From positions 10,776,550 through 10,840,549 of the forward strand of contig OY759224.1 of the NCBI GenBank assembly GCA_963662175.1: 64,000 nt of DNA. The letters are read 5' to 3'. How positions within the stretch are numbered: position 1 is the first letter of the stretch; every line of letters begins with the position of its first letter. Shown in pieces: positions 42,634 to 52,647 of the stretch. The position numbers were made by a program, and so were the translations under genes. A model generated the notes under the pieces. It searched no databases. It was not told the DNA's origin and was given only the letters and a program-made list of their open reading frames with translations. Origin of the DNA: Aradus depressus (lineage: Eukaryota; Arthropoda; Insecta; Hemiptera; Aradidae).

Positions 42634-42964
42634 GGTAAGGTTAGGTTTTATGACTCATGCCCGGGCTTTAACTACGAGGTCATATCGCCTACTACCAGAG
42701 GGCTCTTTCGTCACTCTGGTGGACATGAGCCCATCTCTACTGTGGGAGTCCTAAATTTTTTATTCACCTAGGGCGGGGGTCTTTAACGAGTACCTGAAAT
42801 GGTACAGGCTCGGGACCAGTGCTTAACGTCCCATCCGAAGTACGGTGTGCTTAAGTTTATTTTACCTCCCAGATAAAATAAACTAAGGGCCTCGGTCGGG
42901 TTTCGAACCCACGATCTTGAGCTCAGAAGGCAAGCACGCACACCACTGAGCTACCGGCGCCCTC
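42634..42964 (-). repeat. SINE-A, near full length, TSD
   Basis: AATGCATATATA (42622-42633) and AATGCACATATA (42965-42976) differ at one base. Both promoter boxes are present. The tail is AGGTAAGGTTAGG on the plus strand. A small deletion removes GCCTACCCTAAA. Confidence 0.94.
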
Positions 42965-43272
42965 AATGCACATATATTATACAAAATGTTTAACTTTTTG
43001 TTCATTTTATAGAAAGCAAAAACTTCAAACTCCATTTCCCCTTCCTCGCTTAAGTCTAACTTAGACTAAGGGCTGAAGTTGTGTGGGAACATCTCTTAGG
43101 AAGTTGGAAGTTTGTATCGAAGTTTTGCCAAGTCTATCTCACCAGAAACCACCCATTGCAGTTTTCAAACTAATATTTCAGGACTATCCTCTACTAAAAC
43201 TTCCCACCTCTACTAAATAAGTAGATTTTTAACCTAAACCTGCGTTTCCTTCTAATCCTGAGATATACAGTA

Positions 43273-43345
43273 GGTACCGGTAGCTCAGAGGGAACGTACT
43301 AGCCTACTGAGCTCAAGATCACGGGTTCGAAACCCGGCCGAGAAA
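43273..43345 (+). repeat. SINE-A head only
   Basis: ACCGGTAGCTCAGAGGGAAC to GGTTCGAAACCCGGCCGAG; ends after the B box. Confidence 0.75.
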
Positions 43346-43359
43346 ACATTTTATATGTG

Positions 43360-44195
43360 TATCCGGGAACCCCATAAGAAAGACGCCTATTGATTACCAG
43401 CCATATTGCTCATAGAACATGTGAACACAGAACCCTCTATCGATTTTCAGCCAAAGCGGTCAAACGGGAGGGGGGGATTAGGGGAGAGGCTTAACTCAAA
43501 AATTCTAATAACTGCCGATGTAATTAATGTATCGAATCAAATTTCAGCGATTTCGGCTGAAAGAAAGGGGGGGGTTCAGGGAAGGGGGCTCAATTAATAA
43601 ACCCTAATAACTGCCGATGTAATGAATATATCGACATGAAATTTCATATTTAAAGTCAAAGCCCAATGAGGACAACCTGTCAAATTTCAGCGATTTCAGC
43701 TGAAAGAAAAGGGGGGTTTAGGGAAGGCGGCTCAATTGAAAAACCCTAATAACTGCCGAATGAATGTATCGACATGAAATTACATATTTAAAGTCAAAAC
43801 CCAATGAGGACATAACCTGTCAAATTTCAGCGATTTCGGCTGTAAGAAAAGGGGGGTTTAGGGAAGGGGGCTCAATTAATAAACCCTAATAACTGCCGAT
43901 GTAATGAATTTATCTACATGAAATTCCATATTTAAAGTCAAAACCCAATGAGGACATAACCTGTCAAATTTCAGCGAGTTCAGCTAAAAGAAAAGGTGGG
44001 TTCAGGGATTTATCAATTAAAAAACCCTAATAACTGTCGATGTAATGAATTTATCTATACAAAATTTAGTATGAGGATTTAAGAGCCACTATGTAAATCA
44101 ACTGTTGAATATGGTCGAGTGGTTTTGAAGAGGGATCAAAAACTTAATTTATTAATTCTGGGAAGTACATTGCCGGTGATTCACCGATTTTTTTT
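43360..44195 (-). repeat. R2 with expanded 140-bp tandem array
   Basis: The marker AACTGCCGA or AACTGTCGA recurs at about 43511, 43610, 43751, 43891 and 44031. The last three intervals are 140-141 bp and the first is shortened to about 99. Each unit has ATGAATxTATCGACATGAAA, a CAAATTTCAGCGA block and a GGGGGG tract. The array ends in the normal left module (ATATGGTCGAGTGG, GGGAAGTACATTGCCGG) and the outer block. Confidence 0.9.
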
Positions 44196-44679
44196 TTTTT
44201 TGTAATCAGGTTCTCCAAAAACATTAAGTCAAGTTTCAAATTTTTGGTTGACATAATTTTACCTCCTCGGTTTTTATTGGATTAGACTCTTGACTAGACT
44301 CCAGAAACGATCATCAGTCTTTCTTCTAGTTAATGTACTGGAGATTCAAGAGATAATTACTGGACTAGATCCAGGAGTTGACGACAAAAAAATAGGATAT
44401 CTCTGGACCTGGACAAGGCAACACTGGAGTCTGGGAGTGTCCTCTGGTCTAGCCTCTTGATGGATCGTGTTCAGCCCACTATTAACACGTTCAGTATATC
44501 TTTATTTAAACATCATTTATTTCCAATAATTAAAAGAGGATCATGTCTTTAAAAAAATAAATAAAAAAAATAATACACCAACCTAAAAAATATATAATAC
44601 TATCTCTAATGACTTCGAAGAAGATGGAAATGTAATTAAAATAAATAATAAAAATTTAAAAAAACATTAATTAAAAAGT
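44196..44679. other. Unassigned sequence
   Basis: Short phrases built on GACTAGA and TCCAGG recur loosely between 44280 and 44460. No coding signal. Confidence 0.4.
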
Positions 44680-44775
44680 CGTCAGAGAATCATCGTCTAT
44701 GTACTTCCCCATCACGAATTATTCAATAACTTTTTTGCTCTAAATCCAAAGCCAATCGACCGTTTGGAGTATAAT
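44680..44775 (+). repeat. R2 left module, target of a jockey insertion
   Basis: Outer block GTCGTCAGAGAATCATCG, left end TGTACTTCCCCATCACG, then CCAATCGACCGTTTGGAG. Interrupted at AGTATAAT (44768-44775) and resumed at 45777-45784. Confidence 0.8.
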
Positions 44776-44840
44776 ATTTTAAATAAAGAAAACGTATGTT
44801 TTTAAAAAGATATTGTCTATTTCACAAATAATATATAATA

Positions 44841-44876
44841 TGGGAGTACTTTCGGTATTGCTACCATCTTCAGCCA
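44841..44876 (-). ncRNA. Hammerhead-like ribozyme core, left arm of P-B
   Basis: Mirror copy of 44908-44943 on the opposite strand. Confidence 0.5.
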
Positions 44877-44907
44877 CGACTTGACAAATACTGTATTTAT
44901 TAAGTCG

Positions 44908-44943
44908 TGGCTGAAGATGGTAGCAATACCGAAAGTACTCCCA
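44908..44943 (+). ncRNA. Hammerhead-like ribozyme core, right arm of P-B
   Basis: TGG (44908-44910), CTGAAGA (44911-44917), one T, stem II GGTA-GCAA-TACC (44919-44930), GAAA (44931-44934), self-complementary GTAC (44935-44938), TC (44939-44940), CCA (44941-44943). Compared with P-A, the CUGANGA N position and the tetraloop differ (GCAA versus GAAA), while all helices and core boxes are kept. That pattern suggests selection on the fold. Confidence 0.58.
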
Positions 44944-45168
44944 TATTATATATTATTTGTGAAATAGACAATATTTTTTAAAAACATACGTTTTCTTTAT
45001 TTTTATCAAGTGTTTCACAATATCTCTGCAAAAATGTTAAATATCATATAATATTTTAATTTTTTTTATTTTTTTTCTTATTGGCTATTTTTGTACAATA
45101 TACATTCAATTGTGCTAAATTTAAATAAAACAAAACATCTGGCACTTGAATGAGGCCGCTGACCAGCG

Positions 45169-45776
45169 TTAGTCCTCTTGATTAAGGTCGCTATGGTGCT
45201 TCCTCTTCAGACGACGTTCTGGTCTTGGCGGTGGCAGGAGGAGAGGGATGGCACGTAGCAGAGGGTTTTGATGTTCTTGCATGATCCGCAGCAGACTGGC
45301 GTAGCAAATAGGCAGACATTTTTTCACCTCAGGGATCTCAAGATCATTGTGTATAGTTTTGTTTCGGACAAACCAGGGCGCACTGGTGATTATTCTTAAG
45401 GCCTGATTCTGGAGTGTCTGTATGAGAGAATCGGAGGCAGAACCCCAGATAGAGCAGCCGTAAAGCCACATGGGCCTCATGAGCATTGTAAAGACGAGCA
45501 TCTTGAGATCGAGGGGGAGCTGAGAGTTCTTGAGGAGAGGTGTCAGCTGGTAAAGTCGATGTCTTAGCCTCTGCAGCAGCGAGGTGATGTGCTCGTTCCA
45601 GGTCAACTTGGTGTCCATGGTGAGTCCTAGGTACCGAACGGAAGAAGTCTGTGGAACAGGAGCTCCGTTGAGGGTGAGCGGGCCTACTACTTCTGTCTGT
45701 AGATACGTGAATGGCACCAACGCTGACTTTTGAGGATTTAAATGTATCCTCCATTTGCACTCCGGTATAATAATTA
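45169..45776 (-). pseudogene. Jockey-like LINE, C-terminal part of reverse transcriptase
   Basis: About 200 codons on the minus strand: WRIHLNPQKSALVPF at the start, then SSVRYLGLTMDTKLTWNEHI, MRPMWLYGCSIWGSASDS, QNQALRIITSAPWFVRN and HNDLEIPEV, ending in a basic PRPERRLKRKHHS. This is the thumb and C-terminus of a jockey-type enzyme, free of stops, so the copy is young compared with the one at 6.1 kb. The palm with its YADD box is missing (5' truncation). The whole insertion is 44776-45776: the A-rich 3' tail is at its left and AGTATAAT is duplicated on both sides (44768-44775, 45777-45784). Confidence 0.88.
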
Positions 45777-45784
45777 AGTATAAT

Positions 45785-46315
45785 GCCTTCTGAATCATCA
45801 TACTAAATTTTTTTTCTATACATTCATTACATCGGGAGTTATCAGAGTTTTTGGGTTAAGCCTCCCCCTTAACCCCTCTCTTCCGTTTGGTCGATTTGGT
45901 TGAAAATTAATAGGTGTTGTCCTTATGGGGTTCTGAATGCACATAAAAAATTTCGTATCGATATTTCATTCTATTAGGAGGTATTCTGCTCACAGACACA
46001 TTCCCTCACAAACAGATTGTTTTTTAACATTTTTCGAATTAGGAGGTCGGAAAACATAAAGTTCCTAATCCAAAAACCTAATAACTATCGTTTTATTGGA
46101 TGTATCGACATGAAATTTTATGTGTATATCGAGGACTTCATAATGACATCTGTTGATTTTCAACCAAATCTGCCAAAGAGAAGGAGGGCCCAGGGAAGGG
46201 CGTTCACCTCAAACCTTAATAACTGCCTCAGAGTAGGACACCTACTGATTTTCAGCCAAATATGTAAGCTGGTTTAGAAGTACTTAGTTGATAAATTCGT
46301 GCTAGGAAATACATT
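45785..46315. repeat. R2 continuation, plus then minus
   Basis: GCCTTCTGAATCATCATAC resumes the copy cut at 44775. Units follow (ACATCGGGAGTTATCAG; ATTCTATTAGGAGG), then near 46080 the orientation flips (ATAACTATCGTTTTATTGG) and it ends CGTGCTAGGAAATACATTGC. Confidence 0.75.
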
Positions 46316-47299
46316 GCGACTTTTCTATTTATTATTGTCAAGAAGACCTGAATGTATTCAGTTACTTAACTAAACCTGGTCTAAAAATAGGAGAAAACCG
46401 GGTCTATAGCCATAAATATGCATGAGGAACCAGTCTAACCTACTTTGAAGAGGGAGTCGCCTGCACTAGATGCACTTGTGTAGGTTGCAGTTTCTCCTGT
46501 GTTGTAAGGTCATACATCTATTAGACTGGCCCAGAATTTCCCCAATGTTCATGTTGTTTATTTTTTTGTATGTTACGATTAATGAGAAATGGGAAGGCAG
46601 TTTAGTGTGTTTCTGAGATAAGAGATGGCACCACATTCTAAGGTAAACTTTGCCCCCCTTTTTTGCCTAACAAAAATTGTCCGATTTTTAATCTGATAAC
46701 TGTATTTACCTTAGTATGATGATCCAAAAGATGGGTCGCTCAGCTTTTATTTTTTGAGCTATTGGTTATACCCGCAAACCATGGTGAGACGATGCGACCA
46801 AAGCCCTACGCTCTACCCCACACGGCCACCATGGCATGGCCCCCCTAGTTAAGGATAACAGCGTAAATTACATTCGGTTTCAGAGGGAGTGCGAAAACTT
46901 TATAATTTGCGATAGGGGTCGCGATCGTATCATATTGTCGGTGATTTACCGAAATTGTTGGCTATTTTGAACTTGGTATCTTAAAATATATACAAGTAAT
47001 TATTGATTTTATACATATGTATATCTTTACTTTATTTTTTTGTGATCGTGACTAGTGATAATGGTCTCACAGTAGAGGTTCTGGTATTAACGTAAGATGT
47101 ATTGTAAGTCTGTCATAAGATGTATTGATAATGACAACAGAAATGTGAACGATGGACATATGTTGACCATGTGATGACTAGCTGGATAGTGATGTAGTTA
47201 AACGGATGACTAGAGACTGTAGTCTCATCATGTAGCCTCTCTGTCAGGCTGGCTACTAAGTGAAGATATGTATGATGAGGCTAAATGTCTAGTAGAGTG
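46316..47299. other. Mostly unassigned; SINE-B head inside
   Basis: Apart from the SINE-B head at 46771-46845 and an R2-like scrap near 46925-46955 (TCGGTGATTTACCGA), no signals. Confidence 0.45.
46771..46845 (-). repeat. SINE-B head fragment
   Basis: Reverse complement reads GGTAGAGCGTAGGGCTTTGG and ACCATGGTTTGCGGGT as in the 4.7-kb SINE-B. The B box is damaged (GGGTATAACC). Confidence 0.75.
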
Positions 47300-48135
47300 G
47301 GCATGGTAGTAGAGCTACTAGCACCGTGTAAACTATTTGTATAGTGGTTGGTAGAGTTGCTAATAGCTGGTATAGTAGCTAAAAGGTGGTAGAGTAGAAT
47401 AGCTAATATATGGTGGAGTAGAGTAGCTCATAAGATGTATAGCTGTTATAGTAGAACAGCTAATTACTGATAGAGCAGAATAGCTAATATATGGTAGAGT
47501 AGAGTAGCTAATAGATGGTAGAGTAGGTAATATCTGAGAGAGTAGAATAGCTAATAACAAGTAGAGTAAGGTAGCTACTAGCTGGTAGAATAGAGTAGCA
47601 AGTAGCTGGTAGAGTAGTTGTAGCTGGCTATAGATAATAGCTTGCGTACCTACTAGCTAGTAGAGTAGAGTATCTTATATCTGGTTGAGTAGCTAATAGC
47701 TGGTAGAGTAGAGTAGCTAGTAACTGGTAGAGTAGTTATAGCGTAGAGTATCTTATTGCTGGTTGAGTAGCTAATAGCTGGTAGAGTGGATTAGCTAGTA
47801 GCTGGTAGAGTAGAGTAGCTAGTAGCTGGTATAGTAGAGTAACTAATAGGTGGTTGAGTAGAGTAGCAAGTAGCTGGTAGAATGGAGTAGCAAGTAGCTG
47901 GTAGAATAGTTATAGCTGGCTATAGATAATATCTGGTAGAATAGAGTAATAAGTAATTGGTAGAGTAGCTGGTAGAGTAGAGTAACAAATAATTGGTAGA
48001 GTAGAGTAAAGTAGAGTAGCTGGTAGAATAGAGTAACAAATAATTGGTAGAGTAGAGTATCTGGTATAGTAACTAATAGCTGATAGTGTAGCGCAGATAG
48101 TAGCTGGTAGAGTAGGTAATCGCTGGTAGAGTGGC
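47300..48135. repeat. Minisatellite of GTAGAGTAGAGTAGCTAGTAGCTG type
   Basis: About 830 bp of interleaved short units (GGTAGAGTAG, AGTAGCTG, AGTAGCTAATA) without a single fixed period. It keeps minus-strand frames open (Ser-Tyr-Ser-Thr-Leu-Pro repeats), which are by-products. Confidence 0.93.
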
Positions 48136-48139
48136 TTTA

Positions 48140-48460
48140 TCACTCGAACTTATCTAATCTGTCAGAATTTCGATCTTGTTTTCACTGAAATTTCATTTTT
48201 TCCGACCCTATCATTCTAAAAAAAAATGTCCCTGTTCGTCAGGTCCTGTTTGTCTATAACACATCACAAAACATGAATAGTTGCCGATATAATGAATGTA
48301 TCAACACAAAAATCATTATGACAATTCACAAGTCCATATGTAACTCAAATATTGTTTTATAGCCCAAACGGTCCATTACTGTTGGAGGGAGAGCAAAAAC
48401 TTAATTCATTAATTTTCTCTGAGGAAGAACATTGCCTTTAATTCACAGAAGACTTTTTTA
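48140..48460 (-). repeat. R2 element, deleted
   Basis: Right module TTTCATTTTTTCCGACCC, unit TGCCGATATAATGAATG, left module, then CTGAGGAAGAACATTGCC and poly-T. Confidence 0.72.
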
Positions 48461-49030
48461 ATTTTTTTTTTTTTTCGTTCCACTCAAATTATAATAATAA
48501 TTAATATTTTATTTATATGTTTATATGTACATATAATTTAATAGACTTTCCTTTTTATGTGTTTTACAGGCTTTTTCCAAATTAAAATTAATATAAAAAT
48601 TATCAAAAAACTTTCACCATATAAACATTATCTCCTGTCCTACACTTGACTAGCTTCGTACTTTCTAATAAAAATGTACTTAAATTAACTTCACTTCTCC
48701 CTTCATGACTTAATTTCATTTTTGTATTTCTCTTATTTTTTATTATTAATTTTTTCATTGTTTTCCCTTGTTTATCCAGAGTTTAATAATTGAAAAAAAG
48801 CTTTTTATGAACAAGGGGGAAAAAAAATTAAATTATAGAAGAGCTTGAAAAAAGAATTTCCTAATTTTTGTATATTCACTCAAGTGAAAAGCTTCTAATT
48901 AGTTAAAGTTGTCCCTTTGGAAAAGTTCTTGTCAATGAGAATCATTGACAACAAAATTCTCAGTGAGTCGAAGACCGAAACTCTTGTAGTGAGTGTATGA
49001 CGAATGTGTTGTCGGTCTACAAATTACAAC
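48461..49030. other. Unassigned AT-rich sequence
   Basis: No coding or repeat signal recognised. Confidence 0.45.
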
Positions 49031-49033
49031 TAT

Positions 49034-49312
49034 TTATCTGAGCTCAAGGACATGGGTTCGAAACCCGACCGAGGCCCTTAGTTTATTTTATCTGGAAGGC
49101 TTCGGATGGGACGTTAAGGTATGGTCCCGAGCCTGCACGATTTCATGTACTCTTTATAATCCTTAACCTAGGTGAGTAAAAATGTTAGGGTAGGCAAAAT
49201 TTAGGACTCCCATAGTAGAGTCGGGCTCATGTCCACCATAGTGACGAAAGAGCGCTCTGGTAGTAGGCGATATAACCTCGTAGTTAAAGCGCATGAGTCA
49301 TAATAACTAACT
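49034..49312 (+). repeat. SINE-A, head-truncated, (CTAA)n tail
   Basis: Begins at TATCTGAGCTCAAGG just before the B box (GGTTCGAAACCC). It has a small deletion before CTTCGGATGGGACG and ends CATAATAACTAACT. Confidence 0.9.
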
Positions 49313-49685
49313 ATTGAGTTTTAGACTTTAAGGATTTATTGGATTTAGTGACAGAGCTAAATTGATAAATTCATGCAGGAGTTATACGGAGTATAGTATA
49401 GAGGTCGGAAAACCATTAAATTTCTAAGGGATTATAAATAATATATATAATATAATATAGTAATAAATATAAAATGAAATGATCTAGCAACATTCTGCTA
49501 GCCTAGATGGCTAGAGAAGGGAGTGTATAGACAGGTATGTCGAATGGAGAGAGCGGGGACCGGGACGCGGCGCCCGGCGGCCGTTGTTACAAGCCCCGAT
49601 TTAGTACAAAAAGATGAGATGTCCTTGGGGGGCAGGTTGAATGTCCTCACAAGGACCCCCCACTGGACACCACACTCCAGTCCTC
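49313..49685. other. R2 scraps and a GC-rich pocket
   Basis: 49380-49430 resembles R2 pieces. 49540-49690 is GC-rich (GGGACGCGGCGCCCGGCGGC, then CAAGGACCCCCCACTGG) and lies directly before the 41-bp array. No gene recognised. Confidence 0.45.
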
Positions 49686-50213
49686 TTGGAAAACCCTTAT
49701 ATAATATATAGTACATATGTACCAAAACCCTTATATAGTATATAGTACATATCTACCAAAACCCTTATATAATATATAGTATATAGTACATATGTACCAA
49801 AACCCTTATATAATATATAGTATATAGTACATATGTACCAAAACCCTTATATAATATATAGTATATAGTACATATCTACCAAAACCCTTATATAATATAT
49901 AGTATATAGTACATATGTACCAAAACCCTTATATAATATATAGTATATAGTACATATGTACCAAAACCCTTATATAATATATAGTATATAGTACATATCT
50001 ACCAAAACCCTTATATAATATATAGTATATAGTACATATGTACCAAAACCCTTATATAATATATAGTATATAGTACATATGTACCAAAACCCTTATATAA
50101 TATATAGTATATAGTACATATGTACCAAAACCCTTATATAATATATAGTATATAGTACATATGTACCAAAACCCTTATATAATATATAGTATATAGTACA
50201 TATGTACCAAAAT
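49686..50213. repeat. 41-bp minisatellite, 13 units
   Basis: Unit AAAACCCTTATATAATATAT followed by AGTATATAGTACATATGTACC. The first two units are 34 bp (lacking one TATAGTA), the other eleven 41 bp. A G/C variant (ATATGTACC versus ATATCTACC) occurs in units 2, 5 and 8, giving a three-unit higher-order pattern in the left part of the array. Confidence 0.96.
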
Positions 50214-50274
50214 TATATTCTAATTTATTTTTCTTGTTTTCTCTTTTATGAATTTTTATTAACATTTTATTTCT

Positions 50275-50340
50275 GTGGTCACAGGGAATAAATTGGTAAG
50301 TCTGAATTCGTAACTTTTCAGGGCAGCACTTTTTTGAATG
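50275..50340 (-). repeat. R6 repeat
   Basis: GGTCACAGGGAATAAATTGG to TTTTCAGGGCAGCACTTTTT, the inverted counterpart of 3085-3149. Confidence 0.65.
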
Positions 50341-50485
50341 AAAAATAAGCTTCAAAATAAATATTAAAATTAAAACATAGAAAATATCAGTTTAATAACA
50401 AATTTTACATAATAAACGCAACGAATGGAGGTCCACAGATGGGAATGTTTGAACACGAGAGATTCTTGGAAGTTAAACATCAAAT

Positions 50486-50716
50486 TGGGGGCCATGGTAG
50501 CTGTAGGACTATGCTCTAACCATGGTTTGCGGGTTCGAATCCCGTCCGGGAGTGAGTTTTATTTCGTAGATATAAAACTCTTTTATAGGTAGTCAGATAT
50601 AAAACTTTTATTTCGCGAAAAATTCGTAATCGTTCGTTGTAAATAAGTAAATAAAACATCGTTATAGAGATATGGATAATAGGTATCGTACATAAAGCCA
50701 ATAAATAAAAAAAAAG
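50486..50716 (+). repeat. SINE-B, near complete
   Basis: GGGGGCCATGGTAGCTGTAGG head, ACCATGGTTTGCGGGTTCGA with B box GGTTCGAATCC, GAGTGAGTTTTATTTCGTAG, and the end ATCGTACATAAAGC followed by an A-rich tail. Confidence 0.85.
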
Positions 50717-51441
50717 GTTTTTCATTTCTTGTCTTTTCTGACGGGTGTGAGGATGCCACGTCATTCGTTTGTCAAGTATGACACCAAACTTCATTTTATT
50801 AACGCGTGGGATTGCTGTTAAGCAAGTCGGGAGGACTTCGAAGGGTGATATATCCATTAAAATATTGTTGTAAGTTGCATATTTTCATTAAGTTGTAACA
50901 CTCTATATGTGAAAATAAGGAAAATTTAATTTTGTAAAAATGTTCAACATTTTTAAAGTTGAAAAGCAATATTATAATAATCATAATAATAATTTTAGAA
51001 AAATGCAAATGCAAAGAGAAAAAATGAAAATGGGGGACATTGCACTCGACGTATGCAAATTAGTTGAGGTTCTCAAAGCTGCCAACAGGAGGCAGGATTT
51101 ATACACAAATCTCACATAATGTATGCAAATGTATCTTGTACAAATGTTAAACTGAGTATCTGTCCAACGATACTTTGTATGGTACAAATTGTCGACTGAC
51201 TGACAAAATATGTATGAAACATTCCTCCAGTTAACTTATTCCCCTTCTCGAAATCATTTCATTTTGTCTCTATGAACAACATTATCTTTAGAGTAGACAT
51301 TCTTATACCCAGTAATGCTAGTATGAAATAATTTTGAGAAGGGGGAAAGAGAATGATCTGTAAGCGTTGAGCGGTATAAGAAAGTCCTATAATGGCCAAA
51401 TCACAATTTTTTTAAATGTTTTTAATAAACAATTCCTTATG
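50717..51441. other. Unassigned sequence
   Basis: Overlapping short frames on the minus strand show no motif. No repeats recognised. Confidence 0.4.
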
Positions 51442-51902
51442 TGGTAAAGCTACAAAAACTCTCTGCCCAGGTTTTCGGACGCATTTGTGAATCATCTGAA
51501 GAATAAAGATAAATATTACCTTTTAGAATGCCGTTTCAACACCTTTTATCCCAATATTTACAACCCAGATCAACTCCAACCATACCTAAATCTGAATGCT
51601 CCTTTCTCACTCATTAAAGCACTGCAACTCCGTCTTAAAATCAGTTACAAAAATAATGTATACACCCTTAATCCCCAGGAACTTTGTACAATCTACAATA
51701 AAAACGAATTGGAAGACGTATACCACCTGTTAATATCCTGTCCGATCTACTCCCCCATTAGAAGCCACTTCCTGCCTCAGTCAGTATAGACCGATCCAAT
51801 TTTCATACATTACTCCTGGCCCATAATAAGATTGATATCTCAAACATTTTCTATTATTTGATCAGCGCTCTGAAACTTAGATCATTCATTGTTAATGATT
51901 AA
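51442..51902 (+). pseudogene. LINE C-terminal domain with zinc-knuckle-like motif
   Basis: One frame reads SLPRFSDAFVNHLKNKDKYY, CRFNTFYPNIYNPDQLQPYL, ALQLRLKISYK, ELCTIYNKNELEDVYHLLIS, CPIYSPIRSHFLP. The C...H...C pattern ending HLLxSCPIYxPxR is the C-terminal knuckle of non-LTR retrotransposon polyproteins. After the stop near 51787 further family-like sequence (SALKLRSFIVND) is readable to 51902, so at least one premature stop is present. The reverse transcriptase domain is absent. Confidence 0.75.
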
Positions 51903-52064
51903 TGTATTTCAACTTCCATATTATATTGATATTCAACACCTACATCCCCACTCCATATTTACTGTCTTTGTTATATTATTATTATTATTAATTTGTAATT
52001 ACATATTTTATTTATACTTTTTTTAATTTATTTATGTTATTATTTTTTTTTTCTCTTAATCAAT

Positions 52065-52250
52065 CTTAGAACAAGTCAAAAAATTCCACTATATTTATAT
52101 AAAATACACAATATATTTCGCTGGTTAAAGCATTGTCAAGTGTACAGGATAGTCATTAGTCTGTATCTTGTACACTTGACAATGCTCTAACCAGCGAAAT
52201 ATATTGTGTATTTTATATAAATATAGAGGAATTTTTTAACTTGTTCTAAG
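52065..52250. mobile_element. P-type palindrome C
   Basis: Arms 52065-52150 and 52165-52250 (CTTAGAACAAGT ... ACTTGTTCTAAG) with a 14-nt loop. Each arm has an element in P order: CAC, TTGACAA, short stem-loop GCT...AGC, GAAA, self-complementary TATA, TT, GTG (plus 52173-52208; minus 52142-52107). CAC pairs with GTG. Two core positions differ from CUGANGA, so cleavage is unlikely. TSDs were not found. Confidence 0.65.
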
Positions 52251-52500
52251 TGTTTTTATTCAGTAATATTTACAATGAACATCCACAAGATCTCTGGCGA
52301 AAACATCTCTAAAAATTATTATTATTATATTTCCTTATGTAAACTTTTATTTTTCTATATTTTTATAACTTTCCACTTATTAACATTATTTAAAAAATTT
52401 TCATATAATATGAAATCAATGTTGGGTTTGAGAACCCCCACTTTCGGAGAAGTGAAAGTTAAACGTGTGTTATAATTAAACATTTTTTCTTTTCTTTCAG

Positions 52501-52647
52501 AGTGCCGTGAAGAAAGATAATGGAAAATTTGATGGACTTCTAACGGCAGTCCGTTACATCTCGACTCGGACACTACAAAAAGGAATTGTTCAGACTGCAC
52601 CATGCCTTCGCTTGTTTTTATATTTTATAAACAAAAAATGTTATTAA
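52501..52647 (+). CDS. Possible terminal coding exon
   Basis: A pyrimidine tract and AG (CATTTTTTCTTTTCTTTCAG, ending 52500) look like a 3' splice site. The following 48 codons are open (SAVKKDNGKFDGLLTAVRYI ... FINKKCY) and end in TAA at 52645, overlapping AATAAA. I do not recognise the protein, no upstream exon is identifiable, and an open stretch this short can arise by chance. It is the only candidate for non-transposon coding sequence in the window. Confidence 0.25.
   Translation, partial: SAVKKDNGKFDGLLTAVRYISTRTLQKGIVQTAPCLRLFLYFINKKCY

Larger units (their letters stand above)
44782..45046. mobile_element. P element B: snap-back palindrome with 12-bp TSD
   Basis: 265-bp insertion flanked by TATAATATTTTA (44770-44781 and 45047-45058). 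Arms 44782-44882 and 44902-45003 are almost perfectly complementary around a 19-nt loop. The head of about 43 nt lies on the right and matches the P-A head when reversed (TTTTTGCAGAGATATTGTG). Both arms hold a hammerhead-like core. It sits in the A-rich 3' tail of a jockey copy. Confidence 0.82.

Noticed and set aside
45344..45760. Second minus-strand frame over the jockey copy
   Set aside because: Out-of-frame shadow; the jockey motifs are in the other frame.
47360..48143. Ser-Tyr-Ser-Thr-Leu-Pro repeat frames as a repetitive protein
   Set aside because: By-products of the GTAGAGTA minisatellite; no start context and no unique flanks.
49686..50213. CRISPR-like array
   Set aside because: Regular 41-bp units without variable spacers; a minisatellite in eukaryotic DNA.
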